A stretch of DNA of 18,925 nucleotides from Temnopleurus reevesii (GCA_036244855.1 BQKZ01000554.1:6199-25123); one strand, 5' to 3'; positions 1-9,090 are shown, counted from the first letter of the stretch. Notes: generated by a model from the letters alone, not told the origin. A program made the numbers and translations.

Positions 1-68
1 AAATTCTCTTCATATGCATAGTACTGTATATGACCTCATATACAGTACTCTGCATGTGAAAAGAATTT
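1..68. repeat. Hairpin-forming palindromic element
   Basis: An imperfect inverted repeat: AGTACTGTATATGA near 20-33 pairs with TCATATACAGTACT near 36-49, and the outer arms AAATTCT and AGAATTT also pair. The whole 68 bp can fold into one hairpin. It is MITE-like and may be cut by the window edge. Confidence 0.6.
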
Positions 69-459
69 TTAGGGGCGTTCCCAAAATGTCTCTCTAAAAT
101 ATAAAGAAAAATTATTATAAAATATATGGGAAACATTTGGGAGCTCTCTCCCTCACAAAGGTGATGGTAAGGGTAGCATAGATCACCACAAGTCAGCATA
201 TATTGTCATAAAAGTGGACCTTTAAACAAAAAGGGTATCACATTTTCGCTGCTTGGGCTAGCAAGCATTAAAAATGACAATAATTTGGTCCGGCCTTTTG
301 TATGTTTTTTTTCACAAATTTTAGATGGCGCTCGCCCCCTCAGTTGCAGGGGGCGGGAGTAACTGTCCTCCCTATTTTGTGAGTAACGCATCAGCGTCCA
401 AGAAGCTAAAGGGTATAAATGGAGTGTAAATATTCAGAATTGAATGAGAAACGCCTTTA

Positions 460-499
460 AATCTACATTCATCATCATCATCATCATCACCATCATCAG
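460..499. repeat. ATC trinucleotide microsatellite
   Basis: About ten CAT/ATC units with a few interruptions. It lies in noncoding DNA. Confidence 0.85.
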
Positions 500-747
500 T
501 GTGCGCGGGTCACGTACAAGGCCACAAAAAAGCCTCCCCCTTCCCTATTCAGCTAACAGCTCCGCAATGAACAGGAAAAATCCTCTCCCGCCAAATACAG
601 TTTTCAACAAGTTGTTGGTCTGAAATCCCGCTAATAGTTGAACACTCCGGGTAGATCGAGCGACATTTTACTTCTTTTATTTATTTATTTATTCGAGTCT
701 ATATAGATGGTAGCCCTTTTAATGTAAAATTGACCTACCAGTACCAA

Positions 748-785
748 GGGACCTGTAATATAAAACTATTTACTCATTAACCATT
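748..785 (+). repeat. Possible solo end of the GTAACATAAA MITE-like family
   Basis: GGGACCTGTAATATAAAA resembles the terminal repeat of the elements at 867, 9914 and 16849, but no partner end follows. It abuts the SINE fragment. Confidence 0.35.
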
Positions 786-790
786 TCTTA

Positions 791-1065
791 GGTTCAAATC
801 CTATATCAGTGGCGTTAATTTCCTTCAGCACAAAATTCATCCACATTGTGCTGCACTCAAACCAGGGGCCTGTAACATAAAAGAGATGCAAACAATTTTG
901 CAATTAATTGCATCTCTTTGGTACACGTTTTGCCATAGACTTACGATAAATATTTATTGCAAGTTTAATAGCATCTTTTATGTTACATGCCCCAGGTCAG
1001 ATGAATGGGTACTTGGCAGAAATTCCTTGAATTGCCATGTCTGTCGGGTAAACAGAGCGCTACAT
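791..1065 (+). mobile_element. tRNA-derived SINE fragment, split by a MITE-like insertion
   Basis: The left part (791-866) begins at a B-box-like GGTTCAAATCC and continues GCGTTAATTTCCTTCAGCA; the right part (992 on) continues GGGTACTTGGCAGAAATTCC. Both parts match, in order, the SINE copies at 2775 and 15095. The 5' head with the A box is missing. The break is filled by the palindromic element at 867-991. Confidence 0.7.
867..991. mobile_element. 125-bp MITE-like element with target-site duplication
   Basis: Terminal inverted repeats GGCCTGTAACATAAAAGA and the complement of CATCTTTTATGTTACATGCC bound the element. The flanks carry the direct repeat CCAGG (862-866 and 992-996), a likely 5-bp target-site duplication. 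It has no coding capacity, so movement would need a transposase from elsewhere. Confidence 0.75.
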
Positions 1066-1176
1066 AAATTACATCTATTATCATTAAGGACAGACCTATC
1101 TCCTTGCAAATTTGTTGTTAGCTTTGCGGCATATGCCACCAAGAAAATCCGGAGCGTTATCAACTTCAAATATTGT

Positions 1177-1178
<2 letters not shown>

Positions 1179-1212
<34 letters not shown>
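1179..1212 (+). repeat. Poly-C tract of 34 bases
   Basis: An uninterrupted cytosine run as assembled; its length is likely to be polymorphic and poorly sequenced. Confidence 0.9.
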
Positions 1213-1213
<1 letters not shown>

Positions 1214-1420
1214 TTTATTAATTTTTTGATCGAGCACCTATTTAAAATCTCATTTATCAGTTTGAGTAGATTTCTTAGGCTATAATTTCTTTTTTTTTCA
1301 ATTAACAGCGTATCGTTTTGATGTGATCAAGCATAAAGAATCATTGAATCAATAATTCAATTAATATTGGATATATTTCGAGAGTATAGCTCTACCCGGA
1401 TGGCGCTCTATAGCGCCCCA

Positions 1421-1464
1421 ACACAAGCACACACACACACATACACACACAAACAAACAAACAC
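1421..1464 (+). repeat. CA/CAAA microsatellite
   Basis: ACAC units grade into AAAC units. A small perfect palindrome GGCGCTATAGCGCC-like sequence lies just before it (1401-1417). Confidence 0.75.
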
Positions 1465-1592
1465 TAGATTCCACCAGAGCTGCCAACCTTTCCATGAGAT
1501 CATGAGATCAAGTTAACTGTGAATGCAACGTACTGCTGAACAGAAGTGAGAGGAATATAACAATAATGTCGATATTCCCAGCCAATCACTTA

Positions 1593-1596
1593 TGGT

Positions 1597-1630
<34 letters not shown>

Positions 1631-1647
1631 ATTTGTTGTTGTTGAAA
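1593..1647 (+). repeat. TTG trinucleotide microsatellite
   Basis: Interrupted TTG/TGA units. The apparent poly-Gln reading on the minus strand is produced by the repeat. Confidence 0.85.
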
Positions 1648-2772
1648 GTTGATAGGCGTTTCTAATGCCTATCAATGCCTGATTATCTACGGCGAAAGCT
1701 TTGGATTCATTTAGAAATACACGTACCACATGCATATTCCAGAACGGTTTGCATATCTGTGTCACTTGAGTATCAGTCGAAAATGGAAAATATACATGGC
1801 TATCATCTAAAAGAATTAAAAAGAGAATAGCGCAACTCAAATATATGACGGATCAAAGTTTGAATTTTATTTTATTATTTTCAGCACAGGAACTTATAAA
1901 ACTTATAAACTTATAAAAATATGACTATATACGTACCAATAACAATAATAGTGGAAATAGAAATGACAAAAAAAAAACTTAGGATCGAAAATATAACAGG
2001 GTAAAGGATAAAGATTTTGTAACAGTTTGTAATTCTAATCCACAGAAAACCATAAAAAGAGTTTCTATATTTAAAGGAGCAGGCCCAAGATTGGCCGATA
2101 GCGGGATCCGGCTAGCGGGATAGGGGGAACTGAAGCTTCCCCTGACTCAACTGATAAAGATATCGAAATACATTATAAAACAAAAATTAACCCAAATACG
2201 GTATGATGAAAAATTTGATTTGACATGCTTTTACGATGTCTGAACATGAATCACATTGGAGACGATAACGAAGTAAAACTTAACACAAAAAACATTAAAA
2301 CTGTGTTTCCATGGAATTAAACAATACTCTATTTCAGTCAGAATATGTACATACCACTAAATGTACAGAATCAAAATATATTTAAATAAAATCTAATCGC
2401 TTGGGTATCTATTTAAATTCAAGTATAAAAATAAGTCTAATCATATGTAAGATTCACTTAAAATTATGATTTATATAAATGCGAATATTTTCATTATAGA
2501 ATTAATCATCATTCGTACTATACGGTGTACCGTATATCCGTACTAAAAATAAGCCTTATAATTATGTATATGCATAGCGCAATCTCTTCAATACGAGAAC
2601 CTGCATCAAACTGTAACAATCAATCACACTACTTAACTGTTCGTTGCCAGACAAACAATATATTATATCCTGTAATTTTGCATACGTATTTATTTATACT
2701 TTTTTCAAATAAAGATATAGTTTTCTGGAGTCTGTCATGTTGTTTGATATCACAAAGCTGTTGTATTAGATA

Positions 2773-2995
2773 CTGATGTGGAAGCGTCGTGGTGTGGTGA
2801 TCCTGACTCTCGCCTTTCAACTAAAAGGTCGCCGGTTCGAATCCCACTCATGACGTTAATTTCCTTCAGCAAGAAATTTATCCACTCTATGCTGCACTGA
2901 ACCCATGTGAAAATGGTCATCTGGCAGGAATGTATTCCTCATTGGAATGCTTGAGCGCCTGAGTGGCTTTATCGGTAGTTTATAGCAAGGGTAAT
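2773..2995 (+). mobile_element. tRNA-derived SINE, near full length
   Basis: The head has an A-box-like TGGTGTGGTGATCCTGACTC and a B box GGTTCGAATCC, the internal RNA polymerase III promoter of tRNA-derived SINEs. The body GCGTTAATTTCCTTCAGCA and CATCTGGCAGGAATG is shared with copies at 791 and 15095. The tRNA part cannot fold as a good tRNA, so it is not called a tRNA gene. Confidence 0.7.
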
Positions 2996-3048
2996 AATAC
3001 GGTACCGGCTATCAAGAACAGTAGATTAGATGCATATAGTGATTGCGC

Positions 3049-3054
3049 TTTATT
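3049..3054 (-). promoter_or_regulatory. Candidate poly(A) signal of paralogue 1
   Basis: AATAAA on the minus strand, about 240 nt downstream of the TGA at 3295. It is the nearest canonical hexamer I found in this direction; no transcript end is known. Confidence 0.4.
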
Positions 3055-3294
3055 AATGGACGTAGTATTTGTTATTATCATCATTATTAAACCGATAGAT
3101 TAGTTATGGGAGGGATGGCACTTCAGATGTATAACTACTTTGTGAGCTGGAGTAAAAGTATTACCATAGTGCAATTTTTCAATAGCAAACAAGAGCATGT
3201 TCACATTTTGTTTCAATAAAATCGATCAAGAAGTGGCTTAAACATTTTCTTAACGTAGTATACTATAATCATTTCCCTTCTGCTCAGAAGGGGT

Positions 3295-3500
3295 TCAGAT
3301 CGCCCCACCATCCAAAATCTCCCCTTGTCGCACGCCATACGATATTCGGCCATCTTTTGCTATAGCCCAGGACATCTGTGAGGTAATAAAGAGAGGTGTT
3401 GCTTCCCCATCTTTGCTAAGTACAATGGCCCCAGCTGTGTAACCTGTCCTTTCTTTTAAGAGGTCGAGGGACTTCCTCGCTGCAGCCTCACCAGTCATTC
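3295..3500 (-). CDS. ASRGL1: Paralogue 1 exon 6 with stop codon
   Basis: 206 nt including TGA at 3297-3295, acceptor CCCAG|GA. It encodes [20 protein letters not shown], the strand [10 protein letters not shown], and [12 protein letters not shown] near the C-terminus, matching human SMPWAAAKDGKLHFG. The protein ends ILDGGAI. Confidence 0.92.
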
Positions 3501-6500
3501 CTGGGAATTAAATGAATATGAATGTGATTAATACATTGAAACAGGACTCGTATTAAAATAAATGTTCATTCAAAAATGTCTCGCTCTTATATATATCAAA
3601 CAGCGATCTATCAAATACATACTTTGTTCTTAAATAATCATATCCCAACGTTCAATTCATCGGGATACATAGTTGGATACAACGGGGGCTGAAGGGGCTG
3701 AAACCCCGTCTATTTTTTTTATTTTCATGAAGTTATTTTTTTTTTACTGGTCAAGCATCACCTGTTCCGTCCTTTATTTAATTCTGCTTCCGCTGCTAGA
3801 CAGGTTTTATCGCTGGCGCAACAAATTTTTCTTCATAATTTATACCCTACAAGTTTTTATAATAACCATAATTATTTCTCTCATCTACCCAGGGTAACCG
3901 CTTTCAGCTGGGAGCTGTTCTTCCAAAGGGCCCTGCATAATATAACAATATTATCACCAGTCTCCATTCTTAAATGCCAAGCGTATGACAATGATGCAGA
4001 TGGTCTCATCATTAAGATTCTTTGGTATGACTCGGCCAGGGATCGAACCCATGACCTCATGCGGGTATGACGCTCTACCACTGAAACACACATGCCCGTT
4101 TTTAGTATGATTACATAATACGTGTTTATGTCTATATCTCAATTCGCACTTTACTTTATAAGAAAAATACGACAGATTTCTTGTTGAACATCTATTTCCG
4201 TTAGTAAAGAATAAAGATGAATAAATCTAACCCTGCTCCATATAGATGATAATACGAGACGCCATTGCAATCCTCATGATGGCTTCTCCTATACCCGTCG
4301 TCGACACTCCTCCCACAGCGTTGTCACAGTAGGCTCCGCTACCTGGTGGAATTATATAACAAATACTTTCCAATTTAGTCATATAATTTGGAAGAAATTT
4401 GAAAGACCTATGCTCAAAATTGACATTCGATAACCGAAATAGTACAAGATACACAATGAGTGTTTTAACATTTACACCGGCCACAGCTTACAAATAAGAT
4501 CAAACCATCCTTTGGGTTGTTAATTCGAATGAATATCCCAAAAAATTGAATTGTACCATTCTAATGGGGTGTTGTTCAAAATCAACTGCAAATCAATTGC
4601 AACTTTGAAGATTGTAACGCACATTTTCATTCGCGCGCGGTATGCGCATTTAACAAGATGCGCATGAAACAATGATCTTGATTGGCGCGTTCTGATCAAC
4701 TGCAACTTGTGATCAATTGCAACTTTTGAGCAACACCCCCTAAGGCTATTTATAAACCTGAATTGAACAAGCTTGGAACTGAATGCTAATTTGGAGCAAA
4801 GAGTTTGCAAAATCGTAAAAATCGGATTCAATTCGTTAATTCAAATACAACTTAACTCTGATGAACTCGGACGGGGAAAACTTATATCGCATATGGAGCA
4901 TAATTGAATCGATCATTTCCGATTATCAATATGATGTCATCAGTGGTGTATATAGATCTTAATGACATGATGAGAGTGATTGTAATCATGATCATTCATT
5001 TAAGTCACCATTAATTATTTAATAGGCCGATTCATAATACATGTAGATTTAAATTCATGCACCTTACCTTCGAACATATTTGAATAGGTTAGTAAAATTG
5101 ACCTACAATATTTCGAATCCGATTTGCATAATTATTTGTTACTATTTCAGGCAAACCTAAGACAAACTTTCGGGTTGTAAAAAATGTAATTTGTATATCG
5201 AGAATCGCAAGATTTGCATCTATTAGTATACCCGTCCATGACACAAAGCACAAAGCTTGAAAGTGCAACCTTCTAATGTCGACAAAGACAAGGAGTTTTT
5301 TAGTTTATTATTTTTAGAAAAATTTACTGAAACAAAATGCTCTCCTTACAAATTTCCGTGTTCTTCTCACCTATAAGAGGACTATCTCCGACCCTCCCGA
5401 CTCGTTGTCCCGTAATACCCCCTGTCGATGTAGCAGAAGCTATGTTGCCCCATTTATCCAGAGCCACAGCTCCTACAGTGTCGTGCTCAGTCTGTTTTCG
5501 CCTACAAATTGAGTATATTATAAATGAAATTAACTATCATTGCAGAAGTTTGGTTCACACCCATCCACACACGCAGTCAAAACATGGGAAAAAAATCAAA
5601 TCAAGCTTATTATCGACCTCACGAATTCCCATCAACGGCAGGGATCACGATGTAATTGAGACGTGGACTATTCATAACTTTTCTTCAACGGCTGATCCAA
5701 TTTTGCTTAAATTTTTACAGTCTAATTTCCTTTTTATCTAATGGCAGCATAATAATTGCAGGGCGGGTTGTTTCCCCTTTGAGATTCCTACAACGAATGG
5801 GTATTTTAACCCCATCGCAGAGACTTTGAGGGAGATCATCAAAGTGCTCCCAACCTATTTAATGTTTTTTTTAACCAAAACTTAAATGCTACAAATGCTA
5901 CAATAAAAAGTTTAAAATAACCAGCTTCAGGACCCAGTTTCGGTAGTCTTGGGGGAGATTACAAATAGACAACCATTTAAAGACATTTGGGGAAAATGCT
6001 GAAGATCGTTATTTATATGAATACGAGGGCATTTCAACATTGAGAAAATTTGAGATATAATTACACTTCGCGCTTCACTTCTGAAAGAAAATTTGTGCCT
6101 CTAATTTCCTCAAGCTGTTTTCTTGCTCCATCTGAAATAAGCTCCGACATGGGGGTTCTGACAAATCCCACTTCGTCGATGAACGCCTCAAGTCCATGTC
6201 CAACGAGGAAATCGTGCTCCGTCTGTTTGGTTATCAATATTATTGAAATGGTAATGATACAATTTTTGTTTAATCTGATCAGATAATCATGGTCTACCTT
6301 GAAAAATTAATAACTACAGAGAAACGATGTTAATGCTAACTTAAACTTAAAATCAGACAATACAGTCAACAAAGTATTTTATATTTTATTTGCAAAAACA
6401 CTGTTAGTAACGACACATCTTTATTTAATACATCTTTATTCAACTGCATAGAGCACTTCGCCTGATCACGCGCTTCATAAATGCCAGTTTATTATTATCA

Positions 6501-7966
6501 TAATTTGATATAATTCAATCAATTCCAAACAATTAAAGTTATCTGTTTGGTGTAAACGTACATGATCCTCTACCTCTATAGAGACATTCTCCGGTCTAAA
6601 ACATTAGAAGACAGATCATGTTTACAGTATCTTCTACATATCCATCTGTCTATATATGTATCTTTTATCTCTATCCAAACCTCGAATCGATATAATTATA
6701 AACGCTTGTGTCGTATAATCCAACACTATATATATCTCAATGTTTATTAATGGAGCCTGATTGCTTGCCTAAAAGTGTTTGAAAATAGTTTTAACAATCA
6801 CACACGCTTAGAAAAGGAGGTTCAGAAGAGTGATTTTATATTATCGTTCCATATTTAAAATCAATAAAATGTTCTCTGAATGGGTTCTAAATAACGACTT
6901 TAACAGCGTATTCGGAGCCTATATGGAGCCTGAATGCTTGCTTTAAAGTGTTTGAATATGTAAAACAAAATATTCGAAGATAAAAATGACCTTTTCTAAA
7001 ACATCTCTTGCTAGTTTGACCGGATTCTTGATATCTTTCACACACGCTAGAGCACCAGACATTAAGGACTGTCCCTCCATGATAATGGCATCCATTTCGA
7101 GTTCTCCAGCAGCGTTAAGTTTTGAACCGAAACCTACAAAGATGATGAGTACCATTGTTAATTTTCTTGAGTAAAAAAAAGAGTCTAAAGACAGTNAACA
7201 AAATATTCGAAGATAAAAATGACCTTTTCTAAAACATCTCTTGCTAGTTTGATCGGGTTCTTGATATCTTTCACACACGCTAGAGCACCAGACTTAAGAG
7301 ACTTCCCCTCCATGATAATGGCGTCCATCTCCAGTTCTCCAGCAGCGTTAAGTTTTGATCCAAACCCTATAAAATATGATGAATACCGTATTGAATTTGG
7401 ATATTCATGAGTTAAAGAATTTAAAGGCTGGTCGTTCTTTGGAAGTCAGCTCTTGGGAGAGTTAGTTTTTTATCCAACTTCTCTAACAGCGTTCAGTTTT
7501 TAAGCTTACCTAAGCATATAAACATGATTTTAAAAGATGAAGAATAATAACACACGCTTAGAAAAATCGGTTCATGTAGGTTACTATAGCATGTCCTAAA
7601 AGATTGATTTGAATTTGTTTAGGCCCGTCATATAAAAATATCGAAGGTTCTTGAGTACGTAAATAACCTTTGATCTGGAAGGATTTAAGTGGGTGTAAGA
7701 GGGTGAAGGGTCTGAAAAGAGCGATTGCTCCACTTCCAAGAAACGTCATCAAACATGCCATATCCGATAAATAGGGGTTGTGTGAGTACAAATTAACGCT
7801 CAATGAGAAACCAGAATTAGGAGATTGTGATTAGATTGTAAGATTATTGCCTTAGAAAATATAATATTATGATATCTGTATATTTCAATTCAATTTAATT
7901 GTTTTCACTTCAACAGAAAATGACAAAATATAATGAACGTACGTAATGACTTGAGAATTATAATCA

Positions 7967-8060
<94 letters not shown>

Positions 8061-8278
8061 TACATGTGCGTTTACTTACCTGCATTGTATCTCTGGTTGT
8101 CTTCCAAGCAGCACACAGCGCCCTCAACGGCGTCCAGCGCCGACCCATCAGCTTCCAGGATCTTGTACCCCGTCCTGGCTGCCTGCTGCACACCGGGGTA
8201 CCACGTATCGATTTCGTCATCTGGGATCTCCCGAGCTCCACCGTGAACTATGACGACGGGCTTGATCGAAGCAGCCAT
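3295..8278 (-). CDS. ASRGL1: ASRGL1-like isoaspartyl peptidase/L-asparaginase, paralogue 1 (six coding exons, with duplicated exon 2)
   Basis: Spliced CDS on the minus strand: 8278-8080, 7366-7224 (exon 2A) or 7133-6991 (exon 2B), 6222-6065, 5501-5371, 4342-4232, 3500-3295, encoding 315 residues (human ASRGL1 is 308). Known family role: an Ntn hydrolase that cleaves itself before a threonine into alpha and beta chains, then hydrolyses L-asparagine and beta-aspartyl (isoaspartyl) dipeptides, normally in the cytosol. Seen here: an N-terminal HGGA loop at residues 12-15, DTVGAVALD with nucleophile Thr175, ATSTGG with Thr193, GRVGDSP with Arg203 and Asp206, VSTTGIGE with Thr226, and the C-terminal WAIAKDG. 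The spacing Thr175/Thr193/Thr226 equals that of human Thr168/186/219. No signal peptide or membrane segment is visible. The start at 8278 is chosen because it aligns with the paralogue; an in-frame ATG seven codons upstream (8299) is possible. Oddities: Arg16 replaces the glycine normally following HGGA, and exon 2 is duplicated. All introns are GT-AG. Confidence 0.93.
3880..4097 (-). mobile_element. Second type of tRNA-derived SINE in intron 5 of paralogue 1
   Basis: On the minus strand the head GGGCATGTGTGTTTCAGTGG carries an A-box-like TTCAGTGGTAGAGCG and a B box GGGTTCGATCCC, followed by a non-tRNA body ending AGCTGAAAGCGGTTACCCTG. About 218 bp. The head differs from the SINEs at 791, 2773 and 15095, so it is another family. 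Confidence 0.7.
4232..4342 (-). CDS. ASRGL1: Paralogue 1 exon 5
   Basis: 111 nt, acceptor ACCAG|GT, ending TATGGAGCAGG with a weak donor GTTAGA (4231-4226). It encodes [20 protein letters not shown] with Thr226, then the helix [17 protein letters not shown]. The motif has Ile228 where human has His (STTGHGE). Confidence 0.9.
4566..4740. mobile_element. MITE-like palindromic element in intron 4 of paralogue 1
   Basis: The ends GGGGTGTTGTTCAAAA and the complement of TTTTGAGCAACACCCC form terminal inverted repeats, and the repeated motif ATCAACTGCAA / GATCAATTGCAA extends the similarity inward. About 175 bp, no coding capacity. The target-site duplication is unclear. Confidence 0.65.
5371..5501 (-). 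CDS. ASRGL1: Paralogue 1 exon 4, catalytic exon
   Basis: 131 nt, acceptor TTGTAG|G, donor ATAG|GTGAGA. It encodes [18 protein letters not shown] onward through ATSTGG and [10 protein letters not shown]. It holds the nucleophile Thr175, Thr193, and the substrate-binding Arg203 and Asp206 by alignment with human ASRGL1. Only 8 of 131 bases differ from paralogue 2, far fewer than in exon 3. Confidence 0.92.
6065..6222 (-). CDS. ASRGL1: Paralogue 1 exon 3 (residues 115-166 plus two bases)
   Basis: 158 nt beginning [14 protein letters not shown], acceptor AACAG|ACG, ending SEVKREV across donor GAAGT|GTAATT (phase 2). It encodes the end of the alpha chain, the variable linker that is released or left flexible after autocleavage in this family. 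It is the most diverged internal exon: by my count about one third of its bases differ from paralogue 2. Confidence 0.88.
6753..6960. repeat. Short tandem duplication beside exon 2B
   Basis: TGGAGCCTGATTGCTTGC at 6753 recurs as TGGAGCCTGAATGCTTGC at 6924, both followed by AAAGTGTTTGAA. Together with the exon 2 copies, this shows repeated local duplication in intron 2 of paralogue 1. Confidence 0.65.
6991..7133 (-). CDS. ASRGL1: Paralogue 1 exon 2, copy B (tandem duplicate, candidate mutually exclusive exon)
   Basis: 143 nt, same phases as copy A, acceptor TTGTAG|GT (AG at 7135-7134), same GTCATT donor. I count 14 base differences from copy A: 11 silent and three replacing (Lys88Gln, Lys91Met, Ile105Val), so the protein EGQSLMSG loses two positive charges. 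The frame and splice sites are intact. Joining A to B would read B out of frame and reach a TAA after 23 codons, and skipping both also shifts frame, so only one copy can be used. The intron between the copies would be only 90 nt as assembled and contains an N at 7196. Confidence 0.78.
7196..7196. other. Single ambiguous base (N) between exon 2 copies
   Basis: The only N in the window sits exactly in the short spacer between the two exon-2 copies. It may be a base-call ambiguity or a collapsed gap, so the true spacer length and the duplication itself need checking against raw reads. Confidence 0.95.
7224..7366 (-). CDS. ASRGL1: Paralogue 1 exon 2, copy A (upstream copy in transcription order)
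   Basis: 143 nt, residues 67-114, starting [15 protein letters not shown] and ending LARDVLEK. The acceptor is TATAG|GG (AG at 7368-7367) and the donor is AAAAG|GTCATT, weaker than the GTAATC donor of paralogue 2. It has Lys88 and Lys91 (EGKSLKSG), like paralogue 2 (EGKTLKSG), so copy A is closer to the ancestral sequence at these sites. It enters in phase 1 and leaves in phase 0. Confidence 0.88.
7474..7506 (-). pseudogene. Possible decayed third copy of exon 2
   Basis: A stretch ending around CAGCGTTCAGTTTT aligns with the 5' part of exon 2A/2B (CAGCGTTAAGTTTT and the preceding TCCAGTTCTCCAG) at roughly three bases in four. The minus-strand frame is broken and no good acceptor is present. 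Short CACACGCTTAGAAAA segments at 6801 and 7551 may be further relics of the same exon region; those are weaker. Confidence 0.4.
7971..8062 (+). repeat. TG/CA microsatellite just inside intron 1 of paralogue 1
   Basis: About 90 bp of TG units with two TA interruptions. On the transcribed strand it is a CA repeat starting about 17 nt after the exon 1 donor. CA-rich intronic runs are known binding sites of hnRNP L-type splicing regulators in animals; whether this acts here is inference. Confidence 0.9.
8080..8278 (-). CDS. ASRGL1: Paralogue 1 exon 1 (residues 1-66 plus one base)
   Basis: Begins [15 protein letters not shown] and ends [10 protein letters not shown], with a phase-1 donor CAG|GTAAGT at 8079-8078. 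It carries the HGGA loop and the helix [11 protein letters not shown] (human GSAVDAVEGAV). Residue 16 is Arg where the human protein and paralogue 2 have Gly, next to the loop that in this family packs against the autocleavage site. Effect on maturation is unknown. Confidence 0.9.
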
Positions 8279-8470
8279 TGTAAACTGTAATATATACAAA
8301 ATTGGACATCAGTATTTTGTTAAAAACTGAGTCATAATCTTGTTCACATAAGACACTATTGACACGATTGAAGAAGCGATCATATCATGGTTGAACTGCA
8401 AGGACTGTTACGCCTACATCTGGGCGAAGTGGTGTGCATATGCGTGTACCTGCTATAAGGCGATAATACA

Positions 8471-8480
8471 TTTATTTATA
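8471..8480 (-). promoter_or_regulatory. Weak candidate TATA box of paralogue 1
   Basis: TATAAATAAA on the minus strand, about 195 bp upstream of the start codon at 8278. The surrounding DNA is AT-rich, so a chance match is likely. Confidence 0.2.
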
Positions 8481-9090
8481 AGATAGTAATTTCGAGCATA
8501 TAGCTCGTTTCTTTTTTTCTATACAGAGTTCCATCCCTAGCAATTCAAATCACCCATGAGAGCTCACGCCTCTCATCACTTTCCTGTGAATACTGAATGT
8601 AAATCCAGATCGGGTCCGAACGATCATTGCCTTCATTAACATTTTCAGACAAACTGATTCATGAAGTACGAAATAAACTACTTCTGAAATCTACAAATGA
8701 AAAAGTAGTATATCACAACATACTACCAAGCTCCTAAACTTACTCATCCAATATCACTGCCTTACTTTAGAAGTAGCCTTTGATTAAATGATTCACATGA
8801 TGCGTTGTTGTACATTTAATCCATACTTCCGTGTTCCAACTGGAATACTGCAACAATTCATCCATGCAATAGACAATAGTGACTACTACATGAAATTTGG
8901 AGCGTCAATTTCTATTCATTTAAAAATACATGTTTGTTGAATGTTTACGAGCGCCGAGAAAAGGTCAGTGAACATTATTATAGCAATAGATCACGGGTTA
9001 CAGTTTGTTTGTATAACACTATTATACAAGAACTGTGGGAAATGGGGGAGGTGTATTTTCCCAAAGATTGTGAAGTTCTTATGGGCCTAC

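Larger units (their letters stand above)
1..3294. other. Region downstream of paralogue 1 without genes
   Basis: Apart from the listed repeats, SINE and MITE-like pieces, I see only AT-rich unique-looking DNA. Open frames here (for example 886-1221 and 2525-2776) run through repeats or lack splice signals and family resemblance, so none is called a gene. Confidence 0.6.
6972..7400 (-). repeat. Tandem duplication containing exon 2A and 2B
   Basis: Two direct units of about 230 bp. ACAAAATATTCGAAGATAAA occurs at 6965 and 7199 just downstream (in sense) of each exon copy, without change, while the sequence upstream of the exons (7134-7195 versus 7367-7410) is recognisably similar but well diverged. 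Confidence 0.85.

Noticed and set aside
2773..2845. A tRNA gene on the plus strand
   Set aside because: It shares its sequence with other SINE copies including the non-tRNA body, and no cloverleaf can be drawn.
3673..3897. 74-residue plus-strand frame with hydrophobic segments
   Set aside because: It lies in intron 5 of paralogue 1, runs into the SINE end, and is rich in T-run codons; nothing supports expression.
4030..4097. A tRNA gene on the minus strand
   Set aside because: A and B boxes are present, but the anticodon arm and acceptor stem do not pair well and a SINE body follows directly, so it is a SINE head.
4520..4831. 103-residue minus-strand open frame
   Set aside because: It spans the palindromic element at 4566-4740 and intron sequence; no family resemblance seen.
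5337..5741. 134-residue plus-strand open frame
   Set aside because: It is antisense to exon 4 of paralogue 1 and its intron; the minus-strand exon has splice sites and family motifs.
7933..8290. Plus-strand frames rich in Cys-Val
   Set aside because: They read the TG microsatellite and then the antisense of exon 1 of paralogue 1.
8072..8299. Earlier start MYILQFT for paralogue 1
   Set aside because: The extra seven residues have no counterpart in paralogue 2 or human ASRGL1, so the ATG at 8278 is preferred, though translation from 8299 cannot be excluded.
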